Assembly: GCF_001423485.1 (NCBI RefSeq)
Contig: NZ_LMOD01000004.1
Location: 62,001 to 126,000 of the forward strand
From: Microbacterium sp. Leaf320
Lineage (GTDB): Bacteria > Actinomycetota > Actinomycetes > Actinomycetales > Microbacteriaceae
Direction of reading: 5' to 3'
Length of the DNA stretch: 64,000 bases
Shown: positions 7,247 through 15,201 of the stretch, in pieces
How the letters are laid out: each line of letters opens with the position of its first letter
Numbering within the stretch: the stretch's first letter is position 1
The notes under the pieces: model-generated
The model's database searches: none
What the model was told of the DNA's origin: nothing
What the model saw: only the letters and a program-made list of their open reading frames with translations
Program-made: the position numbers and the translations under genes

Positions 7247-7990
7247 GTGAGAATTCGCAGCACGAAACCAGAGTTCTGGAAGTCGCGTCGGATCACATCT
7301 GTCTCGTGGGATGCCCGACTCGTTCTGAAAGGCCTCGAGTCTTACGTGGACGACAACGGCGTCGGCATCGACGACATCGAACTGATCGTCACCGACGTGT
7401 TCCCGCGCGACATGTTCTGGAACCCTCGCGAGACCGTCGCGAGGGTGTCCGAAGCCATCTCCGAGCTGTACCAGGCCGGATTGGTGCACCGATACGAGGT
7501 CGAACGCGATCATCTGCTCTACATCTCCTTCTGGGAGGAGGTGCAGCGGATAGACAAGCCGGGCAAGGGTAGAAAACCCAGGCCAGACGGCACAATCGAC
7601 TATAAGGAATCGTCGATTCGCGAGAGTGTCGCGAGGCCTCCTGGAACCCTCGCGCCTGGAACAGGGGAACAGGGGAACAGAGGAACAGAGGATCAGGGGA
7701 TCAGGGGCAAGAAACTCAGTAGCGATCAAACAGATTCTCAAGACTGTAACGCGCGCGAGTTTTCACCAGAAGAGATCGATGAGGTCAAGGGGATTCTCGG
7801 AGAAGCAGTCGGTCACCCGATCGACGACCTCGAGACCTCGGTAGCAGTCGAGATCATCACCGAAGCAGCCGCGGAGCCCATCGAGAACCTCGTCGCCTAC
7901 ATCCGCGCATCAGCCGCATCATCTCCTGATCGGATCAGCGGTCTCTGCCGCGAAGCAATCCGACAAGTCGCACGCACGCGGACAAGCTGA
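7247..7990 (+). CDS. Phage replication initiator (winged-helix N-terminus, DnaD-like organisation)
   Basis: GTG start one base after the previous stop, with AGAGGAG before it. Residues 1-105 form a winged-helix DNA-binding domain (IRSTKPEFWKSRRI opening), followed by a low-complexity linker and a helical C-terminal domain (FSPEEIDEVKGILGEAVG onward). This is the layout of actinophage replication initiators that work like lambda O. The linker is encoded by six tandem 8-bp repeats, suggesting that the origin lies inside the gene. No helicase or polymerase follows, so it would recruit host machinery. 247 aa. Confidence 0.7.
   Translation: MRIRSTKPEFWKSRRITSVSWDARLVLKGLESYVDDNGVGIDDIELIVTDVFPRDMFWNPRETVARVSEAISELYQAGLVHRYEVERDHLLYISFWEEVQRIDKPGKGRKPRPDGTIDYKESSIRESVARPPGTLAPGTGEQGNRGTEDQGIRGKKLSSDQTDSQDCNAREFSPEEIDEVKGILGEAVGHPIDDLETSVAVEIITEAAAEPIENLVAYIRASAASSPDRISGLCREAIRQVARTRTS
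7417..7654 (+). repeat. Duplicated 14-bp element with inverted arms inside the initiator gene
   Basis: CTGGAACCCTCGCG occurs at 7417-7430 and 7641-7654 in different reading frames, so protein constraint does not explain the match. Each copy is paired with GTCGCGAGG (7436-7444 and 7628-7636), forming inverted repeats: right arm after the first copy, before the second. Likely protein-binding sites flanking an origin. Confidence 0.6.
7658..7705 (+). repeat. Six tandem 8-bp iterons (candidate replication origin)
   Basis: Units GGAACAGG, GGAACAGG, GGAACAGA, GGAACAGA, GGATCAGG, GGATCAGG follow without gaps. The period of eight is not a multiple of three, so it is a DNA-level repeat. An AT-richer stretch follows (about 7709-7750). 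Position inside the initiator gene matches lambda-type origins. Confidence 0.65.
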
Positions 7991-8007
7991 CCGCACCAAC
8001 CATCCAC

Positions 8008-8043
8008 AGGCCACTGACCCAGCAAAACGGGTAGTGGCCTTTT
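8008..8043 (+). terminator. Rho-independent terminator after the initiator gene
   Basis: AGGCCACT-G-ACCC pairs with GGGT-AGTGGCCT around an eight-base A-rich loop, with a one-base bulge, and is followed by TTTT. It separates the first early unit from the gene at 8059. Confidence 0.8.
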
Positions 8044-8058
8044 CCATTGAGAGGAGTC

Positions 8059-8370
8059 ATGTCGATGATCCCAGTGACCATCAACCTGCCCCCGGCGACG
8101 TTCAACAGGCTCGAGAAGATCGCGGCAGCGCGAGGGGTGACGATGCGGGACCTGATCGCCGCCAGCCTCGAACCCAGATCGAAGCCGAAGGTGACCGGCA
8201 ACGTCGCGTCTTCACGGACGGACGGGTACAGCCATCTCACTGATGACGAGTGGGAGGAGATCCTCCGGCTGCGTGCGGCGAAGTGGACTGTCGCACAGAT
8301 TGCCGTCCGGTTCGGGTGCTCGAGCTCAACGATCTACAAGCACCTGCAGAGAATGAAGGAGGGCGCATGA
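8059..8370 (+). CDS. RHH/HTH DNA-binding regulator
   Basis: The ATG at 8059 follows GAGGAG by two bases. Residues 1-35 (VTINLPPATFNRLEKIAAARGVTM) look like a ribbon-helix-helix; residues 58-100 hold a resolvase-type helix-turn-helix (KWTVAQIAVRFGCSSSTIYKHL). Two DNA-binding modules in 103 aa suggest a repressor or activator. It is the first gene after a terminator, so its own promoter should lie in 7991-8058. Confidence 0.75.
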   Translation: MSMIPVTINLPPATFNRLEKIAAARGVTMRDLIAASLEPRSKPKVTGNVASSRTDGYSHLTDDEWEEILRLRAAKWTVAQIAVRFGCSSSTIYKHLQRMKEGA

Positions 8371-8741
8371 GCGCCGATATCTTGTCCGACCCCACCTACC
8401 CGCACGGCACGAAGACGGGGTTCCAGTCCGGCTGCCACGGCTCCCATTGCCCGGGTGCGATGACGTGCCGTGATGTGCACACCCGGTACCAGGGTGACTA
8501 CGGGTTCCGGAAGCTGATCGACGCCGGTGTGACACCGGAGCAGATCATCGACCAGGAGCGGAGAGCGGCGAAGGCAGCTGAGGAAGCCGCACGGGCTGCT
8601 CTCACCGCCAAACGGTCCCGCACTCAGGTGCAGGCACGGGAGCGAGCGAATGCGTCCCGCAGGGAACGGATCGGGAGATCGGTGAGAAGGTCGGTCGCAC
8701 CCGTGACCAGGCATCCGCAACACGGTTCCACCTCGGCCTGA
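8367..8741 (+). CDS. Phage protein, probable N-terminal part of a frameshifted HTH protein
   Basis: ATGA overlap with the regulator. Residues 10-45 carry HGTKTGFQSGCHGSHCPGA, a Cys/His segment common in actinophage DNA-binding proteins; residues 55-110 are a charged helix. After about residue 100 the frame degrades, while the -1 frame from 8582 onward encodes clear HTH repeats. So the natural product may be a longer protein joined by a frameshift, either programmed or mutational. 124 aa as read. Confidence 0.6.
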   Translation: MSADILSDPTYPHGTKTGFQSGCHGSHCPGAMTCRDVHTRYQGDYGFRKLIDAGVTPEQIIDQERRAAKAAEEAARAALTAKRSRTQVQARERANASRRERIGRSVRRSVAPVTRHPQHGSTSA

Positions 8742-8866
8742 AAGCAAACCCCGGGAAGACAACGAACGATCGCATCCGGGAACTCCACGCCCAGGGCCTC
8801 GACGATATCCAGATCGCCCGTGCCCTCGGGAAACGCGACGAGTACATCAACGCATGCCGGCGCCGC
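8582..8866 (+). other. Open -1 frame continuing into the HTH-repeat gene
   Basis: This frame is open from 8582 to 9079 but has no ATG, GTG or TTG before 8867. It encodes two HTH-like units, REIGEKVGRTRDQASATRFH and IRELHAQGLDDIQIARALG, similar to the unit in the gene at 8867. It looks like the middle of a protein whose start is in the 8367 gene. Confidence 0.55.
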
Positions 8867-9079
8867 ATGAACCTTCCACTCATCCGAGCCGTACCGATCA
8901 AGGTCTCCTCCGACGAGCTCCGCAAGCTCCACACCGAGGGCCTCACCGATGGGGAGATCGCGTACCGGATGAACGTCGACGCCCGGTACATCGGGAAACG
9001 CCGACGCAAGCTCAGCCTCACACCCAATTCAGCCCTCGCCTCGGCGGGGGCTTCGTCGTCTCACCAGGAGAGCGCATGA
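8867..9079 (+). CDS. HTH-repeat protein, C-terminal part
   Basis: The only canonical start in the frame is the ATG at 8867, giving 70 aa with one HTH unit (LRKLHTEGLTDGEIAYRMNV, then DARYIGKRRRK). The same frame upstream encodes two related units without a start, so this ATG may be internal to a longer frameshifted product. Its stop overlaps the C5 methyltransferase start (ATGA). Confidence 0.5.
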   Translation: MNLPLIRAVPIKVSSDELRKLHTEGLTDGEIAYRMNVDARYIGKRRRKLSLTPNSALASAGASSSHQESA

Positions 9080-10815
9080 CCGCCACACTCGAGCGAACCG
9101 TCGGATACCAGCGACCCGACGTGGCATGGAACGGCCTGACCGTCACAGACCTCTTCTGCGGCGCGGGAGGCTCCAGCTCAGGGCTCGTCGAAGCCGGGTA
9201 CAGAGTGGTGATCGCGGCGAACCACTGGAAGCTCGCGATCGACTCGCACCAGATCAACCACCCCGACACGGATCACTCGCAGGCGGACATCTCGCAGGTG
9301 AACCCGGCGTACTTCCCGAAGACGCACGTTCTCTGGGGGTCTCCGGAGTGCACGAACCATTCGATCGCGAAGGGGGTGAAGCGGCAGCGGCAGCAGGATC
9401 AGGCGCTGTTCGAGATCGACGGCACCCGCCCGCTGCCCGACGAGGCCGCGAACCGGTCCCGCGCGACGATGTGGGACATTCCGCGATTCGCCGAGCACCA
9501 CCGGTACATGGCGATCATCCTCGAGAACGTCGTCGACGCGTACCGGTGGGACCAGTTCGAAGCATGGCAGCTCGCGATGAAGTCCCTCGGCTACCGGATG
9601 CAGTTCGTGTGGCTGAACAGCATGCACGCGCAGATTGGTGGCCTCCCCGCTCCGCAGTCGCGCGACCGCATGTACATCGTGATGTGGCGTGAAGACCTCG
9701 CGACGAAGCAGAAGGGCGTCTCCGGCCCGAACATCGGGAAGTGGACGCGGCCGATGGCGGTCTGCCCCGAGCACGGCGAGGTCCAGGCCGTGCAGGCGTT
9801 CAAGAAGGCCGAGCAGTGGGGCCGCTACCGGGCGCAGTACCTCTACCGGTGCCCGGAGTGCTTCCAGGTCATCGAACCGGGCTGGCTGGCCGCTGAGTCG
9901 ATCATCGACTGGTCGCTACCCGCACCCCGCATCGGAGACCGGGCGAAGCCTCTCGCCGAGAAGACCCGAGAGCGTATTCGCCGCGGCATCGAACGCCACT
10001 GGGCGCCGATCATCGCGAAGGCCGCTGGCAACACCTACGACGGCGTGACAACGGGATCGAACTACCTTCGAGTGTCCGAGCTTGACGCGCCGATGCCCGC
10101 GCAGATGGGCACGGCCGAGCACGGCCTCGCGCTGCCACCGGCGTTCCTCGCGCAGTTCCGTCAGCGCGAGCGCACGCAGACTCTCGACGACGCTCTGCCC
10201 ACGGTCGTCGCCGATGGCGCAAACCATGCGCTGATCGTGAACAACCTCAGCGGCAACGACGAGTCTCGGTCGCGTCGCGTCTCCGAGGTGCTGCCGTCGA
10301 TCGTCGCCGGCGGCCTGCACGCCTCGCTGCTCGTTCCCGTGGAGGGGCGAGAAGGCAAGAGCGCGGCATCCGTGGCAGACCCAATGCGCACCCAGTCGAC
10401 CCGGAACGAGACGGGACTCGTGGTCCCGCTACGGAATCACGGCGTCGCGAAGCCCGCTACGCACCCGATCGACACCGTCAGCGCGGAGGGCAACCACCAC
10501 GCACTGGTCATGCGCAACAACCACGGAGGTGCAGAGATGTCCACACCGGTGACCGAAGTGATGCGCACGCTCACGACAGGCGGGCACCAGTCGGTGATCC
10601 AACCGAGTGCACCTATCAGCCTCGACGTCGACGACGCGGGCTTCCGAATGCTCGAACCGCATGAGATCCAGGCAGGGATGGGATTCGCCCGCGACTACCT
10701 GCTCCTCGGTTCGAAGCGGGACAAGGTCAAGCAGGCAGGCAACGCGGTCACTCCGCCCGCCGCGCGCGACCTCGGTCACGCGGTCGCCGAGTTCCTTCTG
10801 GCGGTGGCAGCGTGA
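9076..10815 (+). CDS. DNA (cytosine-5)-methyltransferase
   Basis: Classic C5 order: motif I TDLFCGAGGSSSGLVEAGY (residues 24-42), motif IV GSPECTNHS with catalytic Cys92, motif VI ENV at 150-152, motif VIII QSRDR at 194-198, and motif X GNAVTPPAARD near the C-terminus. The usual PPC is SPEC here, seen in other phage enzymes. The target-recognition region (about 220-260) has CPEH...CPEC zinc ligands. Residues 370-510 contain four or five diverged copies of a unit like DPMRTQSTRNETGLVVP. No endonuclease partner, so probably an orphan protective or epigenetic enzyme. 579 aa. Confidence 0.92.
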   Translation: MTATLERTVGYQRPDVAWNGLTVTDLFCGAGGSSSGLVEAGYRVVIAANHWKLAIDSHQINHPDTDHSQADISQVNPAYFPKTHVLWGSPECTNHSIAKGVKRQRQQDQALFEIDGTRPLPDEAANRSRATMWDIPRFAEHHRYMAIILENVVDAYRWDQFEAWQLAMKSLGYRMQFVWLNSMHAQIGGLPAPQSRDRMYIVMWREDLATKQKGVSGPNIGKWTRPMAVCPEHGEVQAVQAFKKAEQWGRYRAQYLYRCPECFQVIEPGWLAAESIIDWSLPAPRIGDRAKPLAEKTRERIRRGIERHWAPIIAKAAGNTYDGVTTGSNYLRVSELDAPMPAQMGTAEHGLALPPAFLAQFRQRERTQTLDDALPTVVADGANHALIVNNLSGNDESRSRRVSEVLPSIVAGGLHASLLVPVEGREGKSAASVADPMRTQSTRNETGLVVPLRNHGVAKPATHPIDTVSAEGNHHALVMRNNHGGAEMSTPVTEVMRTLTTGGHQSVIQPSAPISLDVDDAGFRMLEPHEIQAGMGFARDYLLLGSKRDKVKQAGNAVTPPAARDLGHAVAEFLLAVAA

Positions 10816-11570
10816 CGGTCGTCTACGAGGACGAATGGGTGACCCTCCACCACGCCGATTACCGGGATCACCTCGGCGGTCTTCGCGCCGACGCCATCAT
10901 CACGGACCCGCCTTATGGCGAGACCAGTCTGGACTGGGATCGGTGGCCGTCCGGATGGCTCAGCGACGCGGCCGGTGTCTCGAACGCTCTCTGGTGCTTC
11001 GGGTCGTTCCGCATGTTCCACGAGCATGCGCATGAGTTCAGGACGCTCGAACCTCTGTGGCAGCTGTCGCAGGAGATCGTCTGGGAGAAGCACAACGGCT
11101 CTGGATTCGCGAACGACCGGTTCAAGCGCGTGCACGAGCTCGCGGTGCTTTGGTACCGCGGGGAGTGGTCGGAGCTGCGTCACGAGACGCCGACCACAGC
11201 CGATGCGACTGCCCGCACGGTACGTCGAAAGACGCGACCGACCCATACCGGGAACATCGACGCGTCGTCGTACGAGTCCGAAGATGGTGGGCCTCGGCTG
11301 ATGCGCTCTGTGCAGTACGTGAGGTCAGAGCACGGGCGAGCGATCCACCCGACGCAGAAGCCGGCGGGGATCATCGCACCGCTCATCGAGTACAGCGTCC
11401 CGCCGGGCGGGCTCGTGGTCGACCTGTTCGCAGGCTCGGCCACTACTGCGGTCGTCGCGAGACAGATGGGGCGCAGATGCATCGCCTTCGAGGGCCGCGA
11501 GGACTACGCCCTCAAGGCGGCCGCACGTCTGTCGCAGCAGATGTTCGTCTTCGAGGACGGTGCAGCATGA
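10812..11570 (+). CDS. DNA N6-adenine methyltransferase (beta-class order)
   Basis: Catalytic ITDPPYGETSLDW lies at residues 30-42 and the SAM-binding motif VDLFAGSATTAVVARQMGR near residue 197, that is DPPY before FxGxG, the beta-class order. IHPTQKP precedes motif I as in many phage enzymes. GTG start in a GTGA overlap with the C5 enzyme, so the two methylases are translationally coupled. 252 aa; target sequence cannot be read from the protein. Confidence 0.92.
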   Translation: MTVVYEDEWVTLHHADYRDHLGGLRADAIITDPPYGETSLDWDRWPSGWLSDAAGVSNALWCFGSFRMFHEHAHEFRTLEPLWQLSQEIVWEKHNGSGFANDRFKRVHELAVLWYRGEWSELRHETPTTADATARTVRRKTRPTHTGNIDASSYESEDGGPRLMRSVQYVRSEHGRAIHPTQKPAGIIAPLIEYSVPPGGLVVDLFAGSATTAVVARQMGRRCIAFEGREDYALKAAARLSQQMFVFEDGAA

Positions 11571-11995
11571 CCTGGACTCTTGAGCTCCCGTACGAACGCC
11601 CGCCGAAGGGTCTGCACGCGAACGACCGTGTCCACCACATGGTGAAGGCGCGTTCGGCGAAGGAGATTCGGGAACGAGTCGCTGTCCTGTGTCGCGTGGC
11701 GAAGATCCCGAAGTTGCAGCGCATTTCGGTGCAGGTCGTGTGGGTGGTGCCGACGCGGCACAAGCGTGACGAGGACGGGCCCGATCCGCTCTGCAAGGTG
11801 ATCTACGACGCGATCGGTTCCGACCGCGGCGTGAGCGCCCGCATCGTCCAGGACGACACGAAGGAGTTCATGGACAAGCCGCGGCTCGTCATCGAACACC
11901 AACCAGGTGTGACCGCGCACTTCCGTGTGCAGATCACCGACATCTCGAACCCATTCCGACCCGAAACGGTCGATCAGATCACAAGGAGGCTCTGA
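11567..11995 (+). CDS. RusA-like Holliday junction resolvase
   Basis: 142 aa with RPPKGLHAND near the start and the acidic metal site RDEDGPDPLCKVIYDAI (Asp68, Asp70, Asp73, Lys77, Asp81), then VQDDTKEF with Asp96 and Asp97. This matches RusA-family resolvases. The ATG at 11567 overlaps the adenine methylase stop; a longer upstream frame is a shadow. It would cleave branched replication or recombination intermediates before packaging. Confidence 0.8.
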   Translation: MTWTLELPYERPPKGLHANDRVHHMVKARSAKEIRERVAVLCRVAKIPKLQRISVQVVWVVPTRHKRDEDGPDPLCKVIYDAIGSDRGVSARIVQDDTKEFMDKPRLVIEHQPGVTAHFRVQITDISNPFRPETVDQITRRL

Positions 11996-12102
11996 TGAGC
12001 ACCACACCCGCACCGGAGCTGTCCGCTGAGGAGAAGGCTGAGGTCGCAAGATTCGGTATCCATGATGAGGGTCCGGGTCTGCCGGAGGTCACCTATGAGT
12101 GA
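11995..12102 (+). CDS. Hypothetical microprotein (35 aa)
   Basis: AAGGAGG lies just before the ATG, which overlaps the RusA-like stop as TGATG. An acidic peptide with a PELSAEEKAEVARFGI helix. It overlaps the next start by eight bases. Not recognised. Confidence 0.55.
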   Translation: MSTTPAPELSAEEKAEVARFGIHDEGPGLPEVTYE

Positions 12103-12877
12103 CGATCAGACGTTCTGCATCAGCAACCACGCGGAGGCGATGAGCGTCCTGCACAGGTCGGATCGTCCGTACCCCTGCCGGCGCCGGGGGATGACCCCGG
12201 CGGGGGAGCGCATCCCGGAAGCGCACTACGCGACGTGTGAGGACGAGGCGTGCCGTGGGTGCATCCCCAGGTCGGCAACCCACGGGTACCTGTGTGGGCC
12301 GTGCTACTTCCAGGTGCGTGATGCTCTGGGGCGTCTCGCATGGTTGATCTCCCACCTTCGATCCATAGACCGTCCTGCGACGGCGATCGGTGAACGGGTG
12401 GACACGTCGATGACGAAGTCGATCCTGATGCCGGACCCGTGGATCGCGGCCGATCAGCTCATGGAAGCACTCGGTGCCCGGGTGATCCCGTCGTCCGCGT
12501 CTATCGATGAGGCGATCCGTCTCGCGCATGCCGCTGTGTTCATCGACGTCGATGAGTGGGTGAACACGATCGAGGGTGCGACGTGGGCTGTCGTCCTGTT
12601 GAGACGCATGAACACGGCGCTCCGTCGATGGCAGGACTCCGAAGCACAACTCCGACCCATCCCTGGGATTCGTTGTCCGACGTGTAACGAACCGCACCTG
12701 ATGCGACGTGCACCGGAACAGTTCGGCGACGACCTACTCGTCATCTGCCGCACACCCGACTGCGGGTTCTCCCTCACCTGGGACGCGTGGGTGAAGCTCT
12801 ACGCCCCCGCCATCGAATGGTTCGCGAACGACATGAAACGCCGCGAGAAAGCGGCACGGAAGGAGAAGGCGAAGTGA
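12095..12877 (+). CDS. Zinc-ribbon phage protein (260 aa)
   Basis: The N-terminal region has CEDEACRGCIPRS and CGPCYF, and the C-terminal region CPTCNEPHLMR and CRTPDCGFSLTW, so two zinc ribbons flank a helical middle (about residues 70-195). Similar bipartite Cys-rich proteins are common in actinophage early regions and are suspected nucleic-acid binders. The start is the ATG giving eight bases of overlap; a start upstream is rejected. Confidence 0.7.
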   Translation: MSDDQTFCISNHAEAMSVLHRSDRPYPCRRRGMTPAGERIPEAHYATCEDEACRGCIPRSATHGYLCGPCYFQVRDALGRLAWLISHLRSIDRPATAIGERVDTSMTKSILMPDPWIAADQLMEALGARVIPSSASIDEAIRLAHAAVFIDVDEWVNTIEGATWAVVLLRRMNTALRRWQDSEAQLRPIPGIRCPTCNEPHLMRRAPEQFGDDLLVICRTPDCGFSLTWDAWVKLYAPAIEWFANDMKRREKAARKEKAK

Positions 12878-13182
12878 GCATCTACTCGTCATGGCCGCTC
12901 ATCGGCGAGACCGAGGACGGCGATCGCGACGGCACAGTGCTCCTGTACAGAGGCTCTCACCGGTTCCCATCACCGACAGACCCAACATCCATCGTGGAGC
13001 TCGCCACGATCCCCGCATGGTGCGTTCCGGGATGCGACGACGAGTCGGGGGACACGGTCGCGGCATACCTGCGCCTGAGCGTGTCGCTGAGCGACGCCGT
13101 CCTCACCGAAGCATCCGCCACCGAACTACGCGATCAACTCAGCGAGTGGATCGCCCGACCGAAGGAGGTTCCCCGTGCCTGA
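12874..13182 (+). CDS. Hypothetical phage protein (102 aa)
   Basis: GTGA overlap with the zinc-ribbon gene. Beta-rich N-terminal half, acidic, with WCVPGCDD as its only Cys pair, and a C-terminal helix ASATELRDQLSEWI. It directly precedes DUF4326 copy 2 and overlaps it. Not recognised. Confidence 0.65.
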   Translation: MSIYSSWPLIGETEDGDRDGTVLLYRGSHRFPSPTDPTSIVELATIPAWCVPGCDDESGDTVAAYLRLSVSLSDAVLTEASATELRDQLSEWIARPKEVPRA

Positions 13183-13465
13183 GCGTGTTCAGCTCTCCCG
13201 CCGGCGCGGATACCGGAAGCCCGAAGGGGCGGTCGTCGTCGCGCGACCGTCCCGGTGGGGCAACCCATTCACCGTCGAAGAGTTCGGACGGCACGAGGCC
13301 GTCCGCCGGTACGAGCAGATGATTCGGTGGAAACTCGGCGACGACCCGACTCTGCTCGACCCGCTGCGGGGGAAAGACCTCGCGTGCTGGTGCCCGTTCG
13401 ATGGCGAACCGTGCCATGCCGACGTGCTACTCAAGCTCGCATCCGAAGGAGAGACCGATGACTGA
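13175..13465 (+). CDS. DUF4326 domain protein, copy 2
   Basis: GTG start after GGAGG. Same signatures as copy 1: RPSRWGNPF and LACWCPFDGEPCHADVLL, but a shorter spacer (96 aa overall). Both copies begin PERVxLSRxxG and are followed by a gene whose start overlaps as GATGACTGACAAC. That shared junction points to duplication of a two-gene unit rather than independent capture. Confidence 0.85.
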   Translation: MPERVQLSRRRGYRKPEGAVVVARPSRWGNPFTVEEFGRHEAVRRYEQMIRWKLGDDPTLLDPLRGKDLACWCPFDGEPCHADVLLKLASEGETDD

Positions 13466-14213
13466 CAACAAGCCGCTGATCGCACAGGCATACCGACTTG
13501 CGATCACCGACCGCATCTCGAGTGAGCCGGTTGTCGCTCTACTCGTCACACTTGCGGGTGCCCTCGAAGCTGCCGAGAAGACACACAACGCCACTGGACA
13601 TGCGAAGGAATCTGACACGTCCACGGAACGTGTCAAGAACGGGGCTGATTCTTCACACGTCACCCCGACCGACGACGAGGTGAACGCTGTCGCCCTTGCA
13701 TACTGGGGGCCGAGCGTGACCTATGACCGGGAGCGGCTTCGCGCGGCTCTCGCTGGCTTCCGTCGTTCCGAGCCCAGCGCGATCGCGCAGGCGAAGACGG
13801 CACTCTCTCGCGCACTCTCACGGAAGCAGTGGCGCGAGGATGGGTGGGAAGCGCCCGCGATCGATGTGCAGGAAGCGCTTGATGCACTGTCGGGTTCCGA
13901 GGTGCCGGAGCCGAGCGCCGAGGACGAGTTCGCGCCGGGTGAGTGCGACGGCTCAGGAAAGTGCTCGGCACCACGTCACATCCATGGCTGCTACACGCTG
14001 CACCGCGCCGACCAGTGCGATGCGCCGGATGAGTACGGGCATCTGCCCTCGGAGCCGCAGGGTGAAACGTCCGACGCGCGGGGCATCATCGCACGTCGAC
14101 TCATTCGCGAGGCGCGGATGGACAGCTTCAGTGCCTGGGATCTGGCGGACGACATCATTGCCGCTCTGCGTGCTGCTGGTGTCGTCGGACAGGAAGGGGA
14201 GAGCCATGGCTGA
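13458..14213 (+). CDS. Hypothetical phage protein (251 aa)
   Basis: Helical N-terminal third, a linker, then a Cys/His-rich patch (CDGSGKCSAPRHIHGCYTLH, about residues 171-190) and a C-terminal helical region. Its first codons (MTDN) match those of the gene behind DUF4326 copy 1, after which the two diverge. No family recognised; possible zinc-binding adaptor. Confidence 0.65.
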   Translation: MTDNKPLIAQAYRLAITDRISSEPVVALLVTLAGALEAAEKTHNATGHAKESDTSTERVKNGADSSHVTPTDDEVNAVALAYWGPSVTYDRERLRAALAGFRRSEPSAIAQAKTALSRALSRKQWREDGWEAPAIDVQEALDALSGSEVPEPSAEDEFAPGECDGSGKCSAPRHIHGCYTLHRADQCDAPDEYGHLPSEPQGETSDARGIIARRLIREARMDSFSAWDLADDIIAALRAAGVVGQEGESHG

Positions 14214-14436
14214 GCGGCTGTACTCGGTGAGCATCACTCAAGCGATGGAGATGATCCACATCGTCAAGGCTTCGAACAAGCGCGAGGCGCGACGCATCAT
14301 TCAGGAACTCGTCCGGGGACGCCTCGAACGGGAAGACCCGCGGCTCGTGGAGTCGTATCCGAGCGGCGCTGTCGGCGCCGAGAAGGTCAACACGTTGGTC
14401 TATCGAGAGGGCCAGGAAGGGCAGGTAGAGCGATGA
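14206..14436 (+). CDS. Hypothetical small protein (76 aa)
   Basis: AGGAAGGGGAGAG precedes the ATG. Basic alpha/beta protein (LYSVSITQAMEMIHIVKASN, then an Arg-rich helix). Resembles small phage proteins with a ferredoxin-like strand-helix pattern, but no name can be given. Confidence 0.6.
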   Translation: MAERLYSVSITQAMEMIHIVKASNKREARRIIQELVRGRLEREDPRLVESYPSGAVGAEKVNTLVYREGQEGQVER

Positions 14437-14906
14437 GCGACTACCCGGAGTTCACGCCGACGACGGAGCAGGTGCGCTCGGCATATGCCCACGATCCTGA
14501 GGCCGAGTATCGCGATCCGGTCGGTTTCCCGGCGATGCAGAGGGAGAACCTGCGAGCGTTCGACCGCTGGCTGGCCGCTCACGATGCCGAAAAGGACGCG
14601 ACGATCGCGGAGCTACGCCTCGAACTCGCGAAGCAGGAGGACTCTCTGGCGCTCGCGCGGTTCGACACGGAAGAGCTTCACCGCATCCGCACCTCAGTCG
14701 AAGAACCGGAGCCGAGCGATCAGGTCAAGCAGCTCATCCGAGACATGACCGATCCGGACGACTGCTCGTTCGACCACAACGGCGGATGCCAGGCGCACGG
14801 CTACCTCTCGCTGCAGCCTGGCGAGAAGTGCCCGCATGCAGAAGCCAAGGAGCTTCTCGCGTCGTGGGTGCCGGTGAAGCAGGAAGGAGCGGAGAGCGAT
14901 GGCTGA
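14433..14906 (+). CDS. Hypothetical coiled-coil phage protein (157 aa)
   Basis: Opening YPEFTPTTEQVRSAYAHDP, followed by RAFDRWLAAHDAEK and a heptad-like helix. The motif VRSAY...FDRWLAAH is also present in the gene at 15995 ([10 protein letters not shown]...FDAWLAAHE), so the two share a module. A CSFDHNGGCQAHG patch lies near the C-terminus. Function unknown. Confidence 0.65.
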   Translation: MSDYPEFTPTTEQVRSAYAHDPEAEYRDPVGFPAMQRENLRAFDRWLAAHDAEKDATIAELRLELAKQEDSLALARFDTEELHRIRTSVEEPEPSDQVKQLIRDMTDPDDCSFDHNGGCQAHGYLSLQPGEKCPHAEAKELLASWVPVKQEGAESDG

Positions 14907-15201
14907 GCGCAACCAGCACAACCGGTGGCGGTGCACCGTCGTCGGATGCAACCCGAAGCTCATCGGGCAGGCTGCGGCGGACGCTCACGCCGCCACCGGA
15001 CACCGGGTCGCGAAGTGGCCGATCCGGTCACCGCAGGGCAAGGCGAAGGCCCGGGAGAGGAACCGCACGGGCTACTACGACCAGTACAACGTCGGCGCGA
15101 AGTCCGCCGAGGCGCGCGGCATCGGCCGGCACCACGGGGGAGGCGTCGTCCTCACGGGCGATGACTTCTCGACCGACAACGGAGGGCCGTTCGGTGGCTG
15201 A
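14899..15201 (+). CDS. C2H2-like zinc-finger phage protein (100 aa)
   Basis: Residues 11-35 hold C-x4-C, then two His separated by six residues (CTVVGCN...AHAATGH), a compact C2H2-like site. The rest is basic (KGKAKARERNR) then Gly-rich. Overlaps both neighbours by eight bases. Likely nucleic-acid binding. Confidence 0.6.
   Translation: MAERNQHNRWRCTVVGCNPKLIGQAAADAHAATGHRVAKWPIRSPQGKAKARERNRTGYYDQYNVGAKSAEARGIGRHHGGGVVLTGDDFSTDNGGPFGG

Noticed and set aside
7622..7760. Iterons as simple low-complexity codon repeats
   Set aside because: The period of eight shifts reading frame with each unit, so codon-level repetition does not explain it; kept as an origin candidate.
9076..11570. A restriction-modification system
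   Set aside because: Two methyltransferases are present, but no endonuclease gene lies in or beside them; the nearby nuclease-like gene is RusA-type and the HNH genes are distant.
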